Shown: piece by piece, positions 10,968-22,800 of the stretch
Layout of the letters: every line of letters begins with the position of its first letter
Numbering within the stretch: the first letter of the stretch is position 1
DNA from: Gnetum montanum
Lineage: Eukaryota; Streptophyta; Gnetopsida; Gnetales; Gnetaceae
Assembly: GCA_015680685.1 (NCBI GenBank)
Contig: MNCI01015499.1
Location: 693,503-757,502, forward strand
DNA: 64,000 bases
Direction of reading: 5' to 3'
Notes under the pieces: model-generated
Told to the model about the DNA's origin: nothing
Databases searched by the model: none
The model's input: the letters and a program-made list of their open reading frames with translations, nothing else
Position numbers and translations under genes: made by a program

Positions 10968-11775
10968 GCTATGCTACACTATGCTGCATAGCATAGCAAG
11001 CCTCGAGAAGACTGAACAGGTACCGAAGATGCAAATTAACAATGACTCATCCCTCCAAAGAATCTACCCTGCTTCATCCTTGATGCATGAGCAAAGTGAC
11101 ATACCAAAACTCTGGCAAATTTCATCAGAGGTCCTCTTCACTTAAGTTCTATGCCATGCTATGCTATGTAGCATAGCACAGCATAGCAGGGATACACTCT
11201 TGCAATATTCCCACTTAGATGACTCTAATGGAGTGGGCACATTTGCCTAGGTATCAACCAATGAATAGTTTTTCTCCCTTGACACACTAGGACATAACTG
11301 ATGTCCCGCAATAAAATGTTTGCAAGATTAAGTGAGAAACCAAGCCAAGTTGGGTGTTACATTGTGCTACACTACGTAGCGTAGCACAGCGTAGCAAGGA
11401 CAGAACACACGAAGGCCCTCTACCAAGTGGTTTTAGCAAGAAGATTGCACTTGGCCACATCTCGACCTCCAAGGTTGGCTATCCCGCTTCACCCTCAAGT
11501 TCCAAGCACGTTTTCTTGACAAAGCATTGCAAAACTAGGTGAGGATGCATGTCATATTGGCTGCTACGCTACATAGCATAGCACAGCATAGAAGGGATGC
11601 AAAACACCAAAGTGCCCCAAAGATGAACTCAGCAGGTCCCAAGACCTTTCAGCATGAAAGATAGGGTTACAATCGCTTGCCTAGCCAGGCCTCAGATAGG
11701 TATTTTCAACTTATAGGTAAGATTTTGTTTAAGGTCGATAGCTACGCTACACAGTGTAAAATAGCATAGCATGCA
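10968..11775 (+). repeat. Five regularly spaced palindromes in the B1 LTR
   Basis: Inverted repeats made of CTACGCTA/ATGCTATG arms around ACATAG- or ACGTAG-like centres lie at about 10968, 11153, 11365, 11560 and 11740, spaced 180-212 bp. Each could fold into a hairpin. The intervening segments share CAGCAAGTTTTCTA-like words, which suggests an old ~200-bp repeat. B2 LTRs have the same series. Confidence 0.75.
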
Positions 11776-12141
11776 GGTATTTACGCTACATATGTTGGAG
11801 AGTGTAAACAGCGTAACACTTGTGTAGCAGCCTCAATACATCTTCGGTTAGCTACAAAACTAGTTAGCAATGGTTATTCTAGTTCCAGCACCTCTCCAAT
11901 AGGTGAAATCAGCAAGTTTGCCTTGTTTTTCACCCCCAAAGTTGTTCCTACACTTGACCCTACTCACAAGAGTAGGGAAGACGTAGTCTTGGAGCACAAG
12001 CTCCACTTTGCATTTACTAATTGGCAGTTTTCTTTGCAACAAATATAGCAGCTCACCAGACTTTAGCACATGTAGCACGAATAGTATGATCACAGCATAG
12101 TAGTACAGCATAGTCACGTTTGCACTTTGTGGGATCCAGGA

Positions 12142-12190
12142 CACGTGGCACCGAAACCACGTTTCTCTCCCACATCTAACTCTATAAATA
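12142..12190 (+). promoter_or_regulatory. LTR promoter of B1: G-box and TATA
   Basis: ACACGTGGC (CACGTG at 12142) lies about 40 bp upstream of TATAAATA (12183-12190). The B2 5' LTR has the same pair (28553 and 28594), and the B2 3' LTR has the G-box with a mutated TGTAAATA. The ACGTGGC core matches plant G-box/ABRE elements bound by bZIP factors; responsiveness is inferred. Confidence 0.65.
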
Positions 12191-12849
12191 CCTCAGTGAA
12201 CAACGTTCAAGGGGTTGGCTTTTGGGAGCATTCTAGCGAGGTTGGCTTTTGGGAGCATTCTAGAGGGGTTGGCTTTTGCAATTGTTGGCTTGGAGCATTC
12301 AATCAAATTTTGGCATTGTTGGCTTTTGGCAATTACTTCTCTAGCAATTGGCTTCTTGGTTAAGATCCTAGCATTTTGGTTCCCTGGTGATCAACTTTGG
12401 CAAGGACTGGTAGGCAAAGGGTCCCTATTAGCAAGCTATTGACAGTAGTTTAATTAACTATGACCATACTGCTTTATTGAAAGTTGTGCTTGTTTCCACT
12501 GCCATTTATTATACACCTCCTTCATTTTAGCAAAGATCAGATCCCCTATCTTGGGGCGGTGCACTTCCTTACCTAAAATTGTTTCATTTTTTCTTGTTGT
12601 TTTTATGATTTGCATTATTTTTAATCAATTCATGTTCATCGCTTATCACTCAACGTGCATATAACACCCTTAAAACCAACGTTTACAAAAGGTTATTATA
12701 CACCACTTAAGTCCTTGTCTGATCAACCAGACTGTTCAGGGCACCCCGCATCCATTTACATTCAGCACAACCCTCGCATGGATCTGGGGTGAGGCTGTAC
12801 ACCCGATGACCTCTCGGTGTTCCAGCCATTGACCTTTTCGATCGCTACA

Positions 12850-14428
12850 ATCCCAAATCCATGTGAGGGCTTGCTAGAGGTAGAGACAGGGCATCCTAAA
12901 TGGTCTTGTCAATTGAACATGGACTTACCAAATGTAACCGAGGTGCAGTGTGGTTAGTTACGATGTTGATGCAAAACAATGCTAAGTGTTCAAGTAGTGT
13001 TAATGTTGTTAACAGTGTCAATGGGGTCAAGTGTAGTGAAGATTTTCAGAAAAAATAAGGATGCCAATGCATGGATACTGCCACCCAAGCGTAGTTTTAG
13101 GTGCAACTATGTGGTGAAATAGTGAAAAATGCAAATAAAATGCTAAAAATGTAAGAGGAGAGAGAGAGAGAGGGAGCGAGAGAGAAAATAGAACACCATC
13201 CCAAATTGGGTTGAATGTAGTTAACTCCAAAGGGGGTTAGAAGGTACATGATGTATAATAGGCATAGTGGATAGCATACTCATGGTGTTTAGCCATGAAG
13301 ATTGGCATTCTGTTGAGGTTTCTACATTTGCTGGGTTGACTGCCATAGTGTACCGTTGGCTGCAGTGCTCTGGTGGTCTACAATGATTTGTAACTTTGCC
13401 TCTCTTTAGTTTCCCAAAATGCTTTTCATTCATCAAATCTTTGATCTGCCAACCCCAAATTTTCCAACTTAGATTATTTTTTCCCCCTTGAAAATGTTGA
13501 GGTTGTAAGTATTTATAGGCCTAAGGTTAGCAGAAGATGTAGGATGGCTACCACGTTGCAGAGAGAATAGTTGGGACTATGCTATCACCCAACTATGATC
13601 TCCATAGGCTAGTGATGTTATGCTCTGTTATGCTCTACCAACTCTTTGAGACTGCAAGATTGTAACTACACTACCAACTGCATGTGTGTTCCAAGAAGAC
13701 CGCAAAGTAGCTGAAAAAATGCAATTTTGGAGACTATGTTCTGAGACTACGTTCTCCATTATCTTGCATGGGGTCAAGCATAGGTACAATCTTGGGGCCA
13801 AAAGGGGATACAAAAAAGAAGCATTTTTCCTAACTATGCTTACCAAAGATGAGTTGGAGTTGAGGTAAGTGCTAGTGCTACATTGTGGAGGTTGCTAGAG
13901 ATTATTATAGTTGACTACACTTGACTATGCTCTAGACTAGGGGAGAGCATAGTCTCACACTTTAAAAAATTTGCAAAAAAATGGCTATGTGCTGACTATG
14001 CTCTCCACTGGAGGCTAACTACCCTCCCAACTAGGGTTAAGCATAGTTCCAACACTTATCAAAAATTGTGGAAATTGACTTCCAATTGACTATGCTCTTC
14101 ATAAGAGGCTAACTATGCTCTAAGGAAGTGGAGAGCATAGTTTCAACACTTAGAAAAATTTTTAGTGACTTCCTTTGTGCTGACACTTAGAAAAAATTGC
14201 AAAACTAGCCTTCATGTTGACTATGCTCTCCATAAGAGGTTGACTATGCTCTTAACTGGGGTTGAGTGTAGTCTTAACACTTAGAAATATTTGCAAAAAA
14301 TTGGCCTCCAATGCTAACTACTTTTTCCATTAGAGGCTGACTATGCTCTAGGGTAGTGAAGAGTGTAGTCCCAACAGTTGGAAAAAATCATAATCAAGAT
14401 GCTATAGTTTGGATTTTCTAGTGTTTCA
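12850..14428 (-). mobile_element. 3' LTR of element C, last ~56 bp cut by B1
   Basis: On the minus strand it begins TGAAACACTAGAAAATCC at 14428, directly after the polypurine tract AAAGAGGGACCA. It aligns with the 5' LTR at 55017-56624. The distal ~56 bp are missing because B1 inserted there. TATAAATA lies at 13510-13517 (minus). GACTATGCTCTCCA motifs recur at 13920-14350, and a GA-repeat of about 40 bp lies at 13155-13190. Confidence 0.8.
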
Positions 14429-15239
14429 TTGGTCCCTCTTTGTTGATGTCTAGAGGAGTGGCCTGAGGGATGTCAACAAAGAATAGTAAAATACTATAGC
14501 AAGCTTGGCGTTAACATTGCTCTTCAATACTTGATCTAATGTTGTTGCACCATGCTCAAGAGTGTTGTGGATAGTGGTATGCTAGATAGTAGGTGAGAAA
14601 TAGGAGTAAAAGGTGTAGGTAATGTGCTAGGGATAATAGGGGAGATGAGGTGCAAGTGAGATGTTATGATGCAAGGACATCATAGCTAATGATGACCATG
14701 ACACCAAAGTGCCTTGCCCTTGAAAACATTGACCTCTCATTGGAGTGCTTGCGAGAGAGTTGATGTGGATTTAGGGCTAAACTAGTTGTGAAATTATAGC
14801 ATTACTAGGCTACTTGGGGACGTGCTCTTTTCCTTTTTCTCTTTTTGTTTCTTTTTTATTTTTTATTTTCACTCTTTGTTATAAGGCGAGCCTTCTTTAG
14901 GCAATGTGCAGAGCCTAAAGAAGCTTCCCATAAGATGACTTATGTTGCCTCTACCTTGGGTTCTATAGCTTGACTTGAACAAGGTGCTATGTGGTCATAG
15001 CACATGAGCGTCAAAAAGGTTTGCAATCTTTGCTATGCAGGGAATGAGAGGGTATTGGGATGTAGGAGTAGATGTGAGTAGGCTATAATAGGATAATGGA
15101 GATATGCACTCTTAAGAGTTTTAACTAGTCTAATCATGCATGTTGGAGTGATGTGGTGACTTGCTGCTAGGATGAGATACACCTTTGCATGCCCACCTGG
15201 GGCTTCATCCTATAAACATAACTCTGAGAAGACAAGAAA

Positions 15240-15445
15240 ATTACATAATATAAAAAATTCCAATAAATTGCAAGGGGCGAAGATGCTATAAGTGCTCCAA
15301 AGGCTACACTCGTTGCAAGAGCTGAAAAGCCAATAAAATTGCAGGGGGCCAAGATGCTGCAAGTGCTCAAAAGCCAATAAAATTCCAAGGGGCCAAGATG
15401 TTACAAGTGCTCCAAAAGCTACCCTCATTGCAAGTGCTCCATTCT
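15240..15445. repeat. Three-fold tandem block in the C tail
   Basis: Three copies of a 55-75 bp unit share CCAATAAAATTGCA, GGGGCCAAGATGCT and CAAGTGCTC words. Spacing differs because one unit includes an extra CTACACTCGTTGCAAG segment. Confidence 0.7.
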
Positions 15446-15589
15446 AGGACTGCAACATGCACACCCACATGGTGTAGAAAGGGGGGGGGAAGGGTTATGC
15501 TCACTCACTTGCTTGTAGGATGATGAAAGTAATTATTAGTGGGTAATCGTGAACCCAATTTAAGATCTTGGTAGATTTTGGCCTTAGAA

Positions 15590-15925
15590 GTTTAAGGCCC
15601 TAGTAGACCATGCTATGCTAGTTTATAGTCATAGCAGACTGTTGTGTGCTAGTTTAACATCATAGCGAATGTGTTGTGCCACTTTAAAGTCATGGTGTCT
15701 ACTAGTTTATAGTCATAGTGGACGTGTTGTGCTAGTTTAACGTCATAATTCAAGGATAAGCTATGCTAGTTTAGCATCATAGCAGATGAATGCTATCCTA
15801 GTTTAGCATTGTAGCAGATGAATACTTTGTCAATTTAACATCGTAGTAGATAGATGCTATGTCAGTTTAATATCATAGTAGACAAATGTTGTGCTAGTTT
15901 AACATCATAGAAAATGAATTACTTA
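15590..15925 (-). repeat. Tandem array after integrase in C
   Basis: On the minus strand, units of about 35-40 bp carry CTGCTATGATGTTAAACTAGCA-like sequence split by GTCCAC or CATC words. It is homologous to 8930-9235 in B1 and at the same position relative to pol. Confidence 0.75.
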
Positions 15926-15961
15926 CCTTGCTTTGTTAACGTGTGATGCTACATGTTAGAT

Positions 15962-18900
15962 GTAATAAGACATAAAGTATGAATGGTTCACTAGATTGGT
16001 AGACTCATTTCCATCTTGATCAGCAAGCTTGAATGCTCTATTTTTTGTAGGCCTTAGTGACTAGGAAAGGCCCTTCTCAATTAAGAGTTTATCCATGAGT
16101 TTGCTAATGACCTTGAGGACTAGGCCCCCTTTCCTAATCAGATGTTGATGCTAGTTGTGATGATGCTTTTGTCATTGCTTTTCTTAGTTCCATTCAATGG
16201 GATCAAGTGTACGCATACGCTCCTCCTCTATTGAGTCAAGGTCTACAATTATCAACTCATTGTTCTAACCTTTGTTAATGAATTCTGAGAAGATCACCTA
16301 GAGCGATGGAACCTGCAATTCAAGTGGAAAAACTACTTTAAATCCATAGACAAGGCTATACAGTGTTAAACCTGTTGTTGTTCAATGTGTCATGTGATAG
16401 GCCCAAAGTGCATAGACTAGTTTCTCATGCCATCATCATCTGTTGTTGCTTAGCATCTTCTTAAGGATGTTGACGATGACCTTGTTAGTGGCCTCCACTT
16501 GGCCATTGGCCTAAGGGTAGTATGGTGATGAAGAGTGCTTGATGGCACAGTGCTCACAAAAGGCTTTAGTTTTGACACTACTAAACTGCAACCCATTGTT
16601 TGTTACTATGGTCATGGCCAAACCGAAACAGGTCACTATGTTATCCAACAAAAACTTGCAAACCTATTGTGATGTTGTCTTCCTAAGGGGAATAGCTTCG
16701 ACCCACTTGATGAAGTATTCCATTGTAGTTATTATGAAACTATGAAACTATGCCCTACAGAGGACTTAAGCATTATGGGCCCAATGATGTTCAAGCCCTA
16801 ACATTGGAATGGCCATATGATTTGCATTGTATGCAATTCAGTTGGTGGCACATGCATTAAGTTGCTATGTCATTGACAAGTATTGCACGTTTTGACTTTT
16901 ACGATGCAATTTCTTTCCATGTAAGGCCAATAGTAGCCACACCGTCTAATTTTTATTGCCATTGCTCTAGGTGTTATGTGACCTCTACATAGTCCTTCAT
17001 GGACTTTCTCAAAAATTGTGTTTGCTTCATTTTTGCTTATGTAGGTTAGCAGTATGCCATCATAGGATTTGCAACATAACATGTTATCACCTACAATGAT
17101 GTACTATCACAATGTTTACGCACTATATCTTTTTGAGTAGTAATTAAGCATTATCAAGGCTCACCCTATAGAAGGTATGCCTTGATATCATCATACCACT
17201 CTTTTGCATGGGTGGTGCTAACTATGGCTATGGATACATCTTTCATGGTTTTCATGATAGGTGCAGTGCAATCCACCACTCAAGTGGGCAATGCATCAAA
17301 CATGCTAGACACAATGCTAAGGGCTAATGTTTCTAGTGCATCAATAATGGCATTTTCATTTTAGGGAATATGTTGGACATCAGCAGGTGCTTTGCCAGGT
17401 CACAGTAAGGTTGTAAATGTTGTGACTTGTAGGCGTAAACCTCTATTAACTAGTTGGCCACTAATTTTGAGTCACCTTGAATCACTATGTGTTGGATCCC
17501 TAGGTCATGTGCTACAAGGATGCCTTGGAGGAGACCTTCATACTCCACCACGTTGTTGGTGCAAGGGAATGTGAAATGATATGTGAATGGTTGGATCTCT
17601 ATGAAGGAAAATGTGATAATAGTATCAGTACTACCCCCTCGAGAGGTTGAAGCTCCCTCAAAATGCAAGAATGCCTCATAATTTTCAAGCACTTAGCTAA
17701 TGCTATTAATGTGCTCATCTAAGAATTTAGGGTCTATGATTGCTTGATCATTTATGGGTAAAGTCGTGAGTTGTGCAACTATAGCTTGACCTTTTGTTGA
17801 GGCTTGCATGATGTAATGTAGGTCAAAAATCTGCTGTTATTGCTTTGCATCATGCAATGCGACTACTTTCGTATATATTTATCATTATCTCGTAGAGTAC
17901 GTTGTTTTTGCAAATGATATTAACTTAACTGCAAAAGAGGTAATGCCTTCACTTCTTTAGTGAAAAAGACTAGGTTAAGGTAATAATTTTCCACATTGTT
18001 ATCTCTTGTTTTGTGGGCTACTAATGCATGGCTTAGGTAGTAGACTAGAACCTCTATGCCATCATCCCACTTTTCGTAAAGCAGTGAAGTGATGGATGTG
18101 TTAGAAGTGGTAAGGTAGATGTAAAAGGGCTTATCTCCTTATGGAGGGTGAATCGTAGGTAGTTATGCTAGCTCTTGCTTAATGTTATCAAACTCTTGTT
18201 GACACTGAACTATCCACTCAAAGCCAACTCATTTCTTGAGTAGATGTTGCATTGGCTATACCTTGTCGGTTAATCAGGTGATAAACCTTTGTATAAATTG
18301 TAGCCTACCTTGTAACCCTCATAGCTCCTTAAGGTTGGCCAATGGTGCCAAGTTGGTTATGTCCTTAACCTTGTTGGGGTCTACACATATTCCTACTTCG
18401 GATACTACAAAGCTGAGCATTTGGTTTGTTCTAACACCAAAAAAACACTTCTTGGGGTTTAACCTAAGCTAGTGGTTCAAGCATCATTTAAGCACTAGGT
18501 CTAAGTCATTTGCATGGTTGTAAGCCACTTTGGACTTAATGGCAATGTCATTGACATAGTCATTGAGCAAAATTAGCATGTAATCACTAAAGATATATGT
18601 CATTGTGCATTGATATGTTGCCCATGCATTCTTTAGTCCAAAAGGCATCATTGTATAGCAAAACATACCCCAGGGGGGTCATGAAGGTTGTGCTAAGTTG
18701 GTGCTTAGGGTTGATCCTAATCTAGTTGTACCTTAAGAACCCATCCTTGAAGGACAACAAGACATGCCCATCTATGGTATTGATCAGTTGATCAATACTA
18801 GGCAATAGGAAGTCATCTTTGATGGTTGCCTTATTTAGGTCCTGGAAGTCTATGCAAATGTGTACACTTCCATTTTTCTTAGGCACAAATACAATTTTGG

Positions 18901-19423
18901 AGACCTAGTCTACATAATTAATAGCCCAAATGAAACCAACTTTATCAAGCTTGGTGATCTCATCATGAACTGCCAATGCCACCTTAGAGCTAACATTGAG
19001 TGCTTTCTGCTTAACTAGTTTAATGCAAGGATCAAGGATGATGTTGTACTAGACTAGTTAAGGATCTAGACCTGGCATGTCCTTGTATGATGATGTAAAC
19101 GCTTTGATGTTATCGTTAAGCACTCTAGTAATGTCTTGAGCATACTAGGGTTTTAGCGAGAAACTTAATTTTAGCATTCTTACCTTATCATGATGTGTTG
19201 CCATAAGGATCTTAACAAGGGGATCCTCTGTGATGTACCTTGCCTCTAGATCGAGAGCCTTAACTAGATGGTCAGGCCAATCTAGTGGTTCTTCTATGGA
19301 TGCCATATACTCATTGTAGGCAGTAGGCTCAAGGTCTAGGCAATGACGATCAATGCATTATTGAATGTTGCCATGAGGCCCCATGACGACCGAAGGTGAG
19401 AAGATCTACTCCTACATGGCCAT
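15962..19423 (-). pseudogene. C pol: RT, dual RNase H, integrase (Tat type)
   Basis: On the minus strand the frame starts at an ATG at 19423 (MAM...FSPS, comparable to MAMHHDLSSPL of B2) and is 3462 bp long against 3472 bp in B1. RT is recognisable at 18300-19000 (FCYTMMPFGLKNA, NDYVNDIAIKSK; the YVDD box is mutated to YVND). RNase H is near 17880-18180. The second RNase H is at about 17380-17700 (HFEGAS, EYEGLLQG, GDSKLV). Integrase zinc finger residues lie at 16870-17020 (VHEGLCRGHITP, CNTC). The integrase C-terminus (LVTKAYKK) ends near 15962. Many stops and frameshifts are present. Confidence 0.85.
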
Positions 19424-19838
19424 GTCATGTTCTTACAAAAATAAACCAGAAACTCATCAAGTGGCACTTATTTTAACAAAGTTAACATGCACAAATGAAA
19501 AAAAGAAATCGAGTAAAAAATTGCCTAAGTATGCACATGAATGACAATGAGAGGTAAACATGTTTAGGTGTGACAAACATGAGATCCCAGGGAGGGCTGG
19601 CCATGCTCAGAAGTGGAATGAGCCCACACCCTAGGAGGGTGATGAAAAATCATTTTTTCAGACATTATATGTTTGACTACACTCTCACCCAACTACGCTC
19701 CCCATTATACGTTCAATGTAGAGTGTAGTCCCAGGTTTGTGCATTTTCACCATGGTAAGATATCATTTTGTCATTTTCTATCATGATGTTGAGAGCGTAG
19801 TCTTGTCATTACACCTACTTTTACTACTAGTGGAGAGC
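19424..19838. other. C spacer between pol start and antisense gene
   Basis: No gene is visible. Unlike B1 and B2, I see no TAAACTAGCA array here. GACTACACTCTCACC and GAGTGTAGTC words near 19675-19730 are the same family of motifs as in the C LTR. Confidence 0.5.
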
Positions 19839-22800
19839 ATGGTTGGGGAAAAGATGATGTGTTGATGTGGACACCTTTAATTAAGGCTAGTAAACATTGC
19901 TGAGGAAGAGAGGGCACTGAGCCACCTACCACAAGCATGCATGGAGGAGAGGAGGTCATCAACATCAACTAGGTACACCAACTACACTCTCTTCTTTTAC
20001 TCATCATTTTTTTTATTTTGTGATTTTGCAAGGATTTCATGTTTGGGAATGTAGTCTTATGTGGTGTGTGGTGTTGCCCTATCATGATAGTGGCCATTGC
20101 GGATGTGCATAGCATGGCATGGTGGGGTGGTATAAAGGGTGCAATGGTGGGGTAGGTTTGCTTACTCATTTGGGCTTTTGAGTCCTTTGGGATTACATGG
20201 AATTTAGGACTATGCAAGGTTTTGGGGCCCTATGCACCATCATTGCATGCTATGGTGCATTTGTTCGAAGCTATGGCTACCATCTCACTCCATCATTTGT
20301 TTTTTTGTCCTACATAGGATCAAGGCATGTGCACCATGTCCTACAACATGACTACAGGGGCCTTGGCTGCCATTTACGTGGTGTGTAGTGTGGCTATGGG
20401 TGCTACCTAGGTTTTGGTGGTAGCAGGAAGGAGAAGGACCACAATGGGGATAAGGTTCTACTATGATTTTTTTTTTATTTTTTAGAGGGCTTAGGATTGC
20501 CTTGAGGCATGACCATAGGAACTATAGCTGCCGTTGTGATCTATAGTTTAACCGTAAGGGCTTGTGGTCGCCATTGGACTCCGCAACACAACCATAGAGA
20601 CCACAACTATGATCAACATCAGGGCTTATGTGCATCCTCTTTTTTTGTATTTTTTTAGGGTAGCAGCAAAGGCATGACCTATCGTGATGGTGGGGAAAAG
20701 TGGGTTGTTGGGTGCAGCACCATGGGGAGACTATGCTCTCCATGGCCATGGGACTACACTCTCCATGCGTTGAGAGCATAGTCTGCCAAGTGTTTGCTGG
20801 AATAGCTATATGCCAAAATGTCTACTTTTTTGGACTATGCTCTCCATTAAGGCAATCTAGAGTTACAAAAATTTTACTGTTTTTAGAGTACACTCTCCAC
20901 TGAAGTAGTCCAGAGTTAGAGAAATTTTTCCAAAATTTTGTTAACTATGCACAATTCTAAACTTGAAAATGTAGTGCTAAGCCTATAAAAATGTGCTATA
21001 CCCCTAGTGAGTGCCAAGCACATCAAATGAGTTAAGCGATGTTCTACACCTATAAGGCCCTAGGATGCATTACCAAAATTGCATTTCTGTTAATTTATGT
21101 TAATAATTTATAATGTATATATCAAAATTTTGCCTTTATTTGTGTATACTAATGCTTTACTTGTTGCTTGCTAATTGTAGGGTGCTGCTGAAGCCTGTTT
21201 AGATAGTGGTTGAGCTTGTAGGCATCCTATGTTGCATGAGTGAACCTGTCCCTAACACACTTGCACCAAATATGCAGGTGAACCATCAAGTGATGTGGTT
21301 TCAACTAGGGGCTTAGGAGTTCCTAGAATACCTACTGCCACAATTCAGTACAATAATGTGATCACACTTGGTGGTGGAGGCTGCTAGTTCCATCACTAAG
21401 ACATTGTTACCAGGGGCTAATTGAGACATCCTAAAGTTCAACTCAGATGAGCCTACTACGAACCATCCACTACACTGGAAGATAAGTGTTTTTATAGCTT
21501 CTATAATGTTTTTTGCTACTCGCCCATGTTGACTTGTTAATGGCTCATGATTAATGCCAAGTTCAAAGTTGATGAGGAAGGCTTGTATGATGAAGAAGAT
21601 TCTCTAGCCTTGACCTCCACTATCCTAGAGGTATTCTAATCATGCACAAATGTTCAAGCAATCATGACTGCGCAGGTGGGAAATGAGTTGGAGGCCTACC
21701 CCTCCCGATACCTGAAGGCATACAAGTGATGCAGGAACCATGGCTAGTTGGATGAGGAGTGGGCTACTAGTAAGATTAACATTGAGGAGATGCTTGCAAC
21801 ACCACCCCCATCTCACATCTCGTTTGTACCACATATGTATCTATGTTTTGGCTCATGTGGTTGCTTGTGCATGCCTTTCAGTTTACCTCATTTGCATGAT
21901 GTTAACATTTTTTTGCTTTGTGTTGTAATGGAAATTGCCTCAGTGGAGGTGATAGTGATCACCACAAGTCAAATAGAGGCCACCCTTATCATGAAATATG
22001 GTGATGTAAAGGGTGTGCAACACTAGCTATGCCACAAAGCACTAGATGTGATAATGGCTCGACTTACACATGTTGGGTTAATGGACCTATTCTTAGCCCT
22101 TAGCATGAGTATACTGGTGGCCAAAATGGTCACCATCATTAACCCCTTTAGCAGTTTCATCAGGTAGTTTATCACCTAGGTGCATGAAATGATAGTAGTG
22201 TTGGACCTCAATGAGGCCTTCTCTTTGGTGAAACACCACAAAATTTTGAGCTTAGTACTTCTCCAACAAGAATTGAGCTAAGTCATGATGCTCCCCAGCA
22301 TGACTAAAGCTTAAGGGCCCCATAGATAGCTTCAAGTAGAGTTGAACTCAACAAGGAGCAGTTCCCTGGGACCCACAGATGACCACGACAACATCTGCTA
22401 TCAAACATGGCAACTTCGGAGCTCAAGATACTTAGTCCTCACTAAGTATGCATTCACAGTGTATACACCCAGCGTATATGCCCCAGCATACATTCACAGC
22501 GTATACGTCCAACGTATACACCCCAGCATACATTCACAGTGTATACGCCTAGCGTACACGCCTTACATGTACGCTCAGCATGTATGAATGACATATACGC
22601 CTAGCATGCAACCCCCAAAGACAGCATGGAAATAGCACTACAAAACAAGATTTTGTACAAAGCATCAACTCACACGAATAGAGCAATCATCAGGTGTTGA
22701 CATCACGCATTTTTGGATTCATATGCTGAGCATGTACATCCTGCACGCCCAGCGTATATGCCCAACAGATGCAGCGAGTACGCCCAGCGTATACGCCCAG

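Larger units (their letters stand above)
2638..12849 (+). mobile_element. Element B1 (Tat/Ogre-type LTR retrotransposon), 3' part
   Basis: Order on the plus strand: rest of an antisense gene (2638-4798, minus strand), tandem array (5090-5330), pol (5420-8891), tandem array (8930-9235), noncoding tail with a poly-C tract, polypurine tract (10660-10672) and 3' LTR (10673-12849). Gag, protease and the 5' LTR lie outside the window, beyond A1. B1 is inserted in the 3' LTR of C: the sequence after 12849 continues the C LTR at a point about 56 bp from its end, with ATCCC as the likely target duplication. Confidence 0.8.
10673..12849 (+). mobile_element. 3' LTR of element B1
   Basis: The LTR runs from TGAAACACCATAAAATTTCAG to TTTTCGATCGCTACA (2177 bp, TG...CA). 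It matches the B2 LTRs throughout. It contains a series of palindromes built from TACGCTATGCTA/TAGCATAGC, a G-box plus TATA promoter (12142-12190), and downstream a repeated GGTTGGCTTTTGGGAGCATT unit (12212-12300) that falls in the likely transcript start region. Confidence 0.85.
14429..15961 (-). other. C 3' noncoding tail
   Basis: No gene is visible. Reading outward from pol, the region holds the post-integrase tandem array (15590-15925), a nine-base poly-G (near 15481), a local tandem block (15240-15445) and the polypurine tract (near 14429-14442). The order corresponds to the B1 tail. Confidence 0.6.

Noticed and set aside
14400-14480. TTTGTTGATGTC near LTR starts as part of the LTR
   Set aside because: The same words precede TGAAACACC in A1, B1, B2 and C and include the polypurine tract, so they belong to the internal region.
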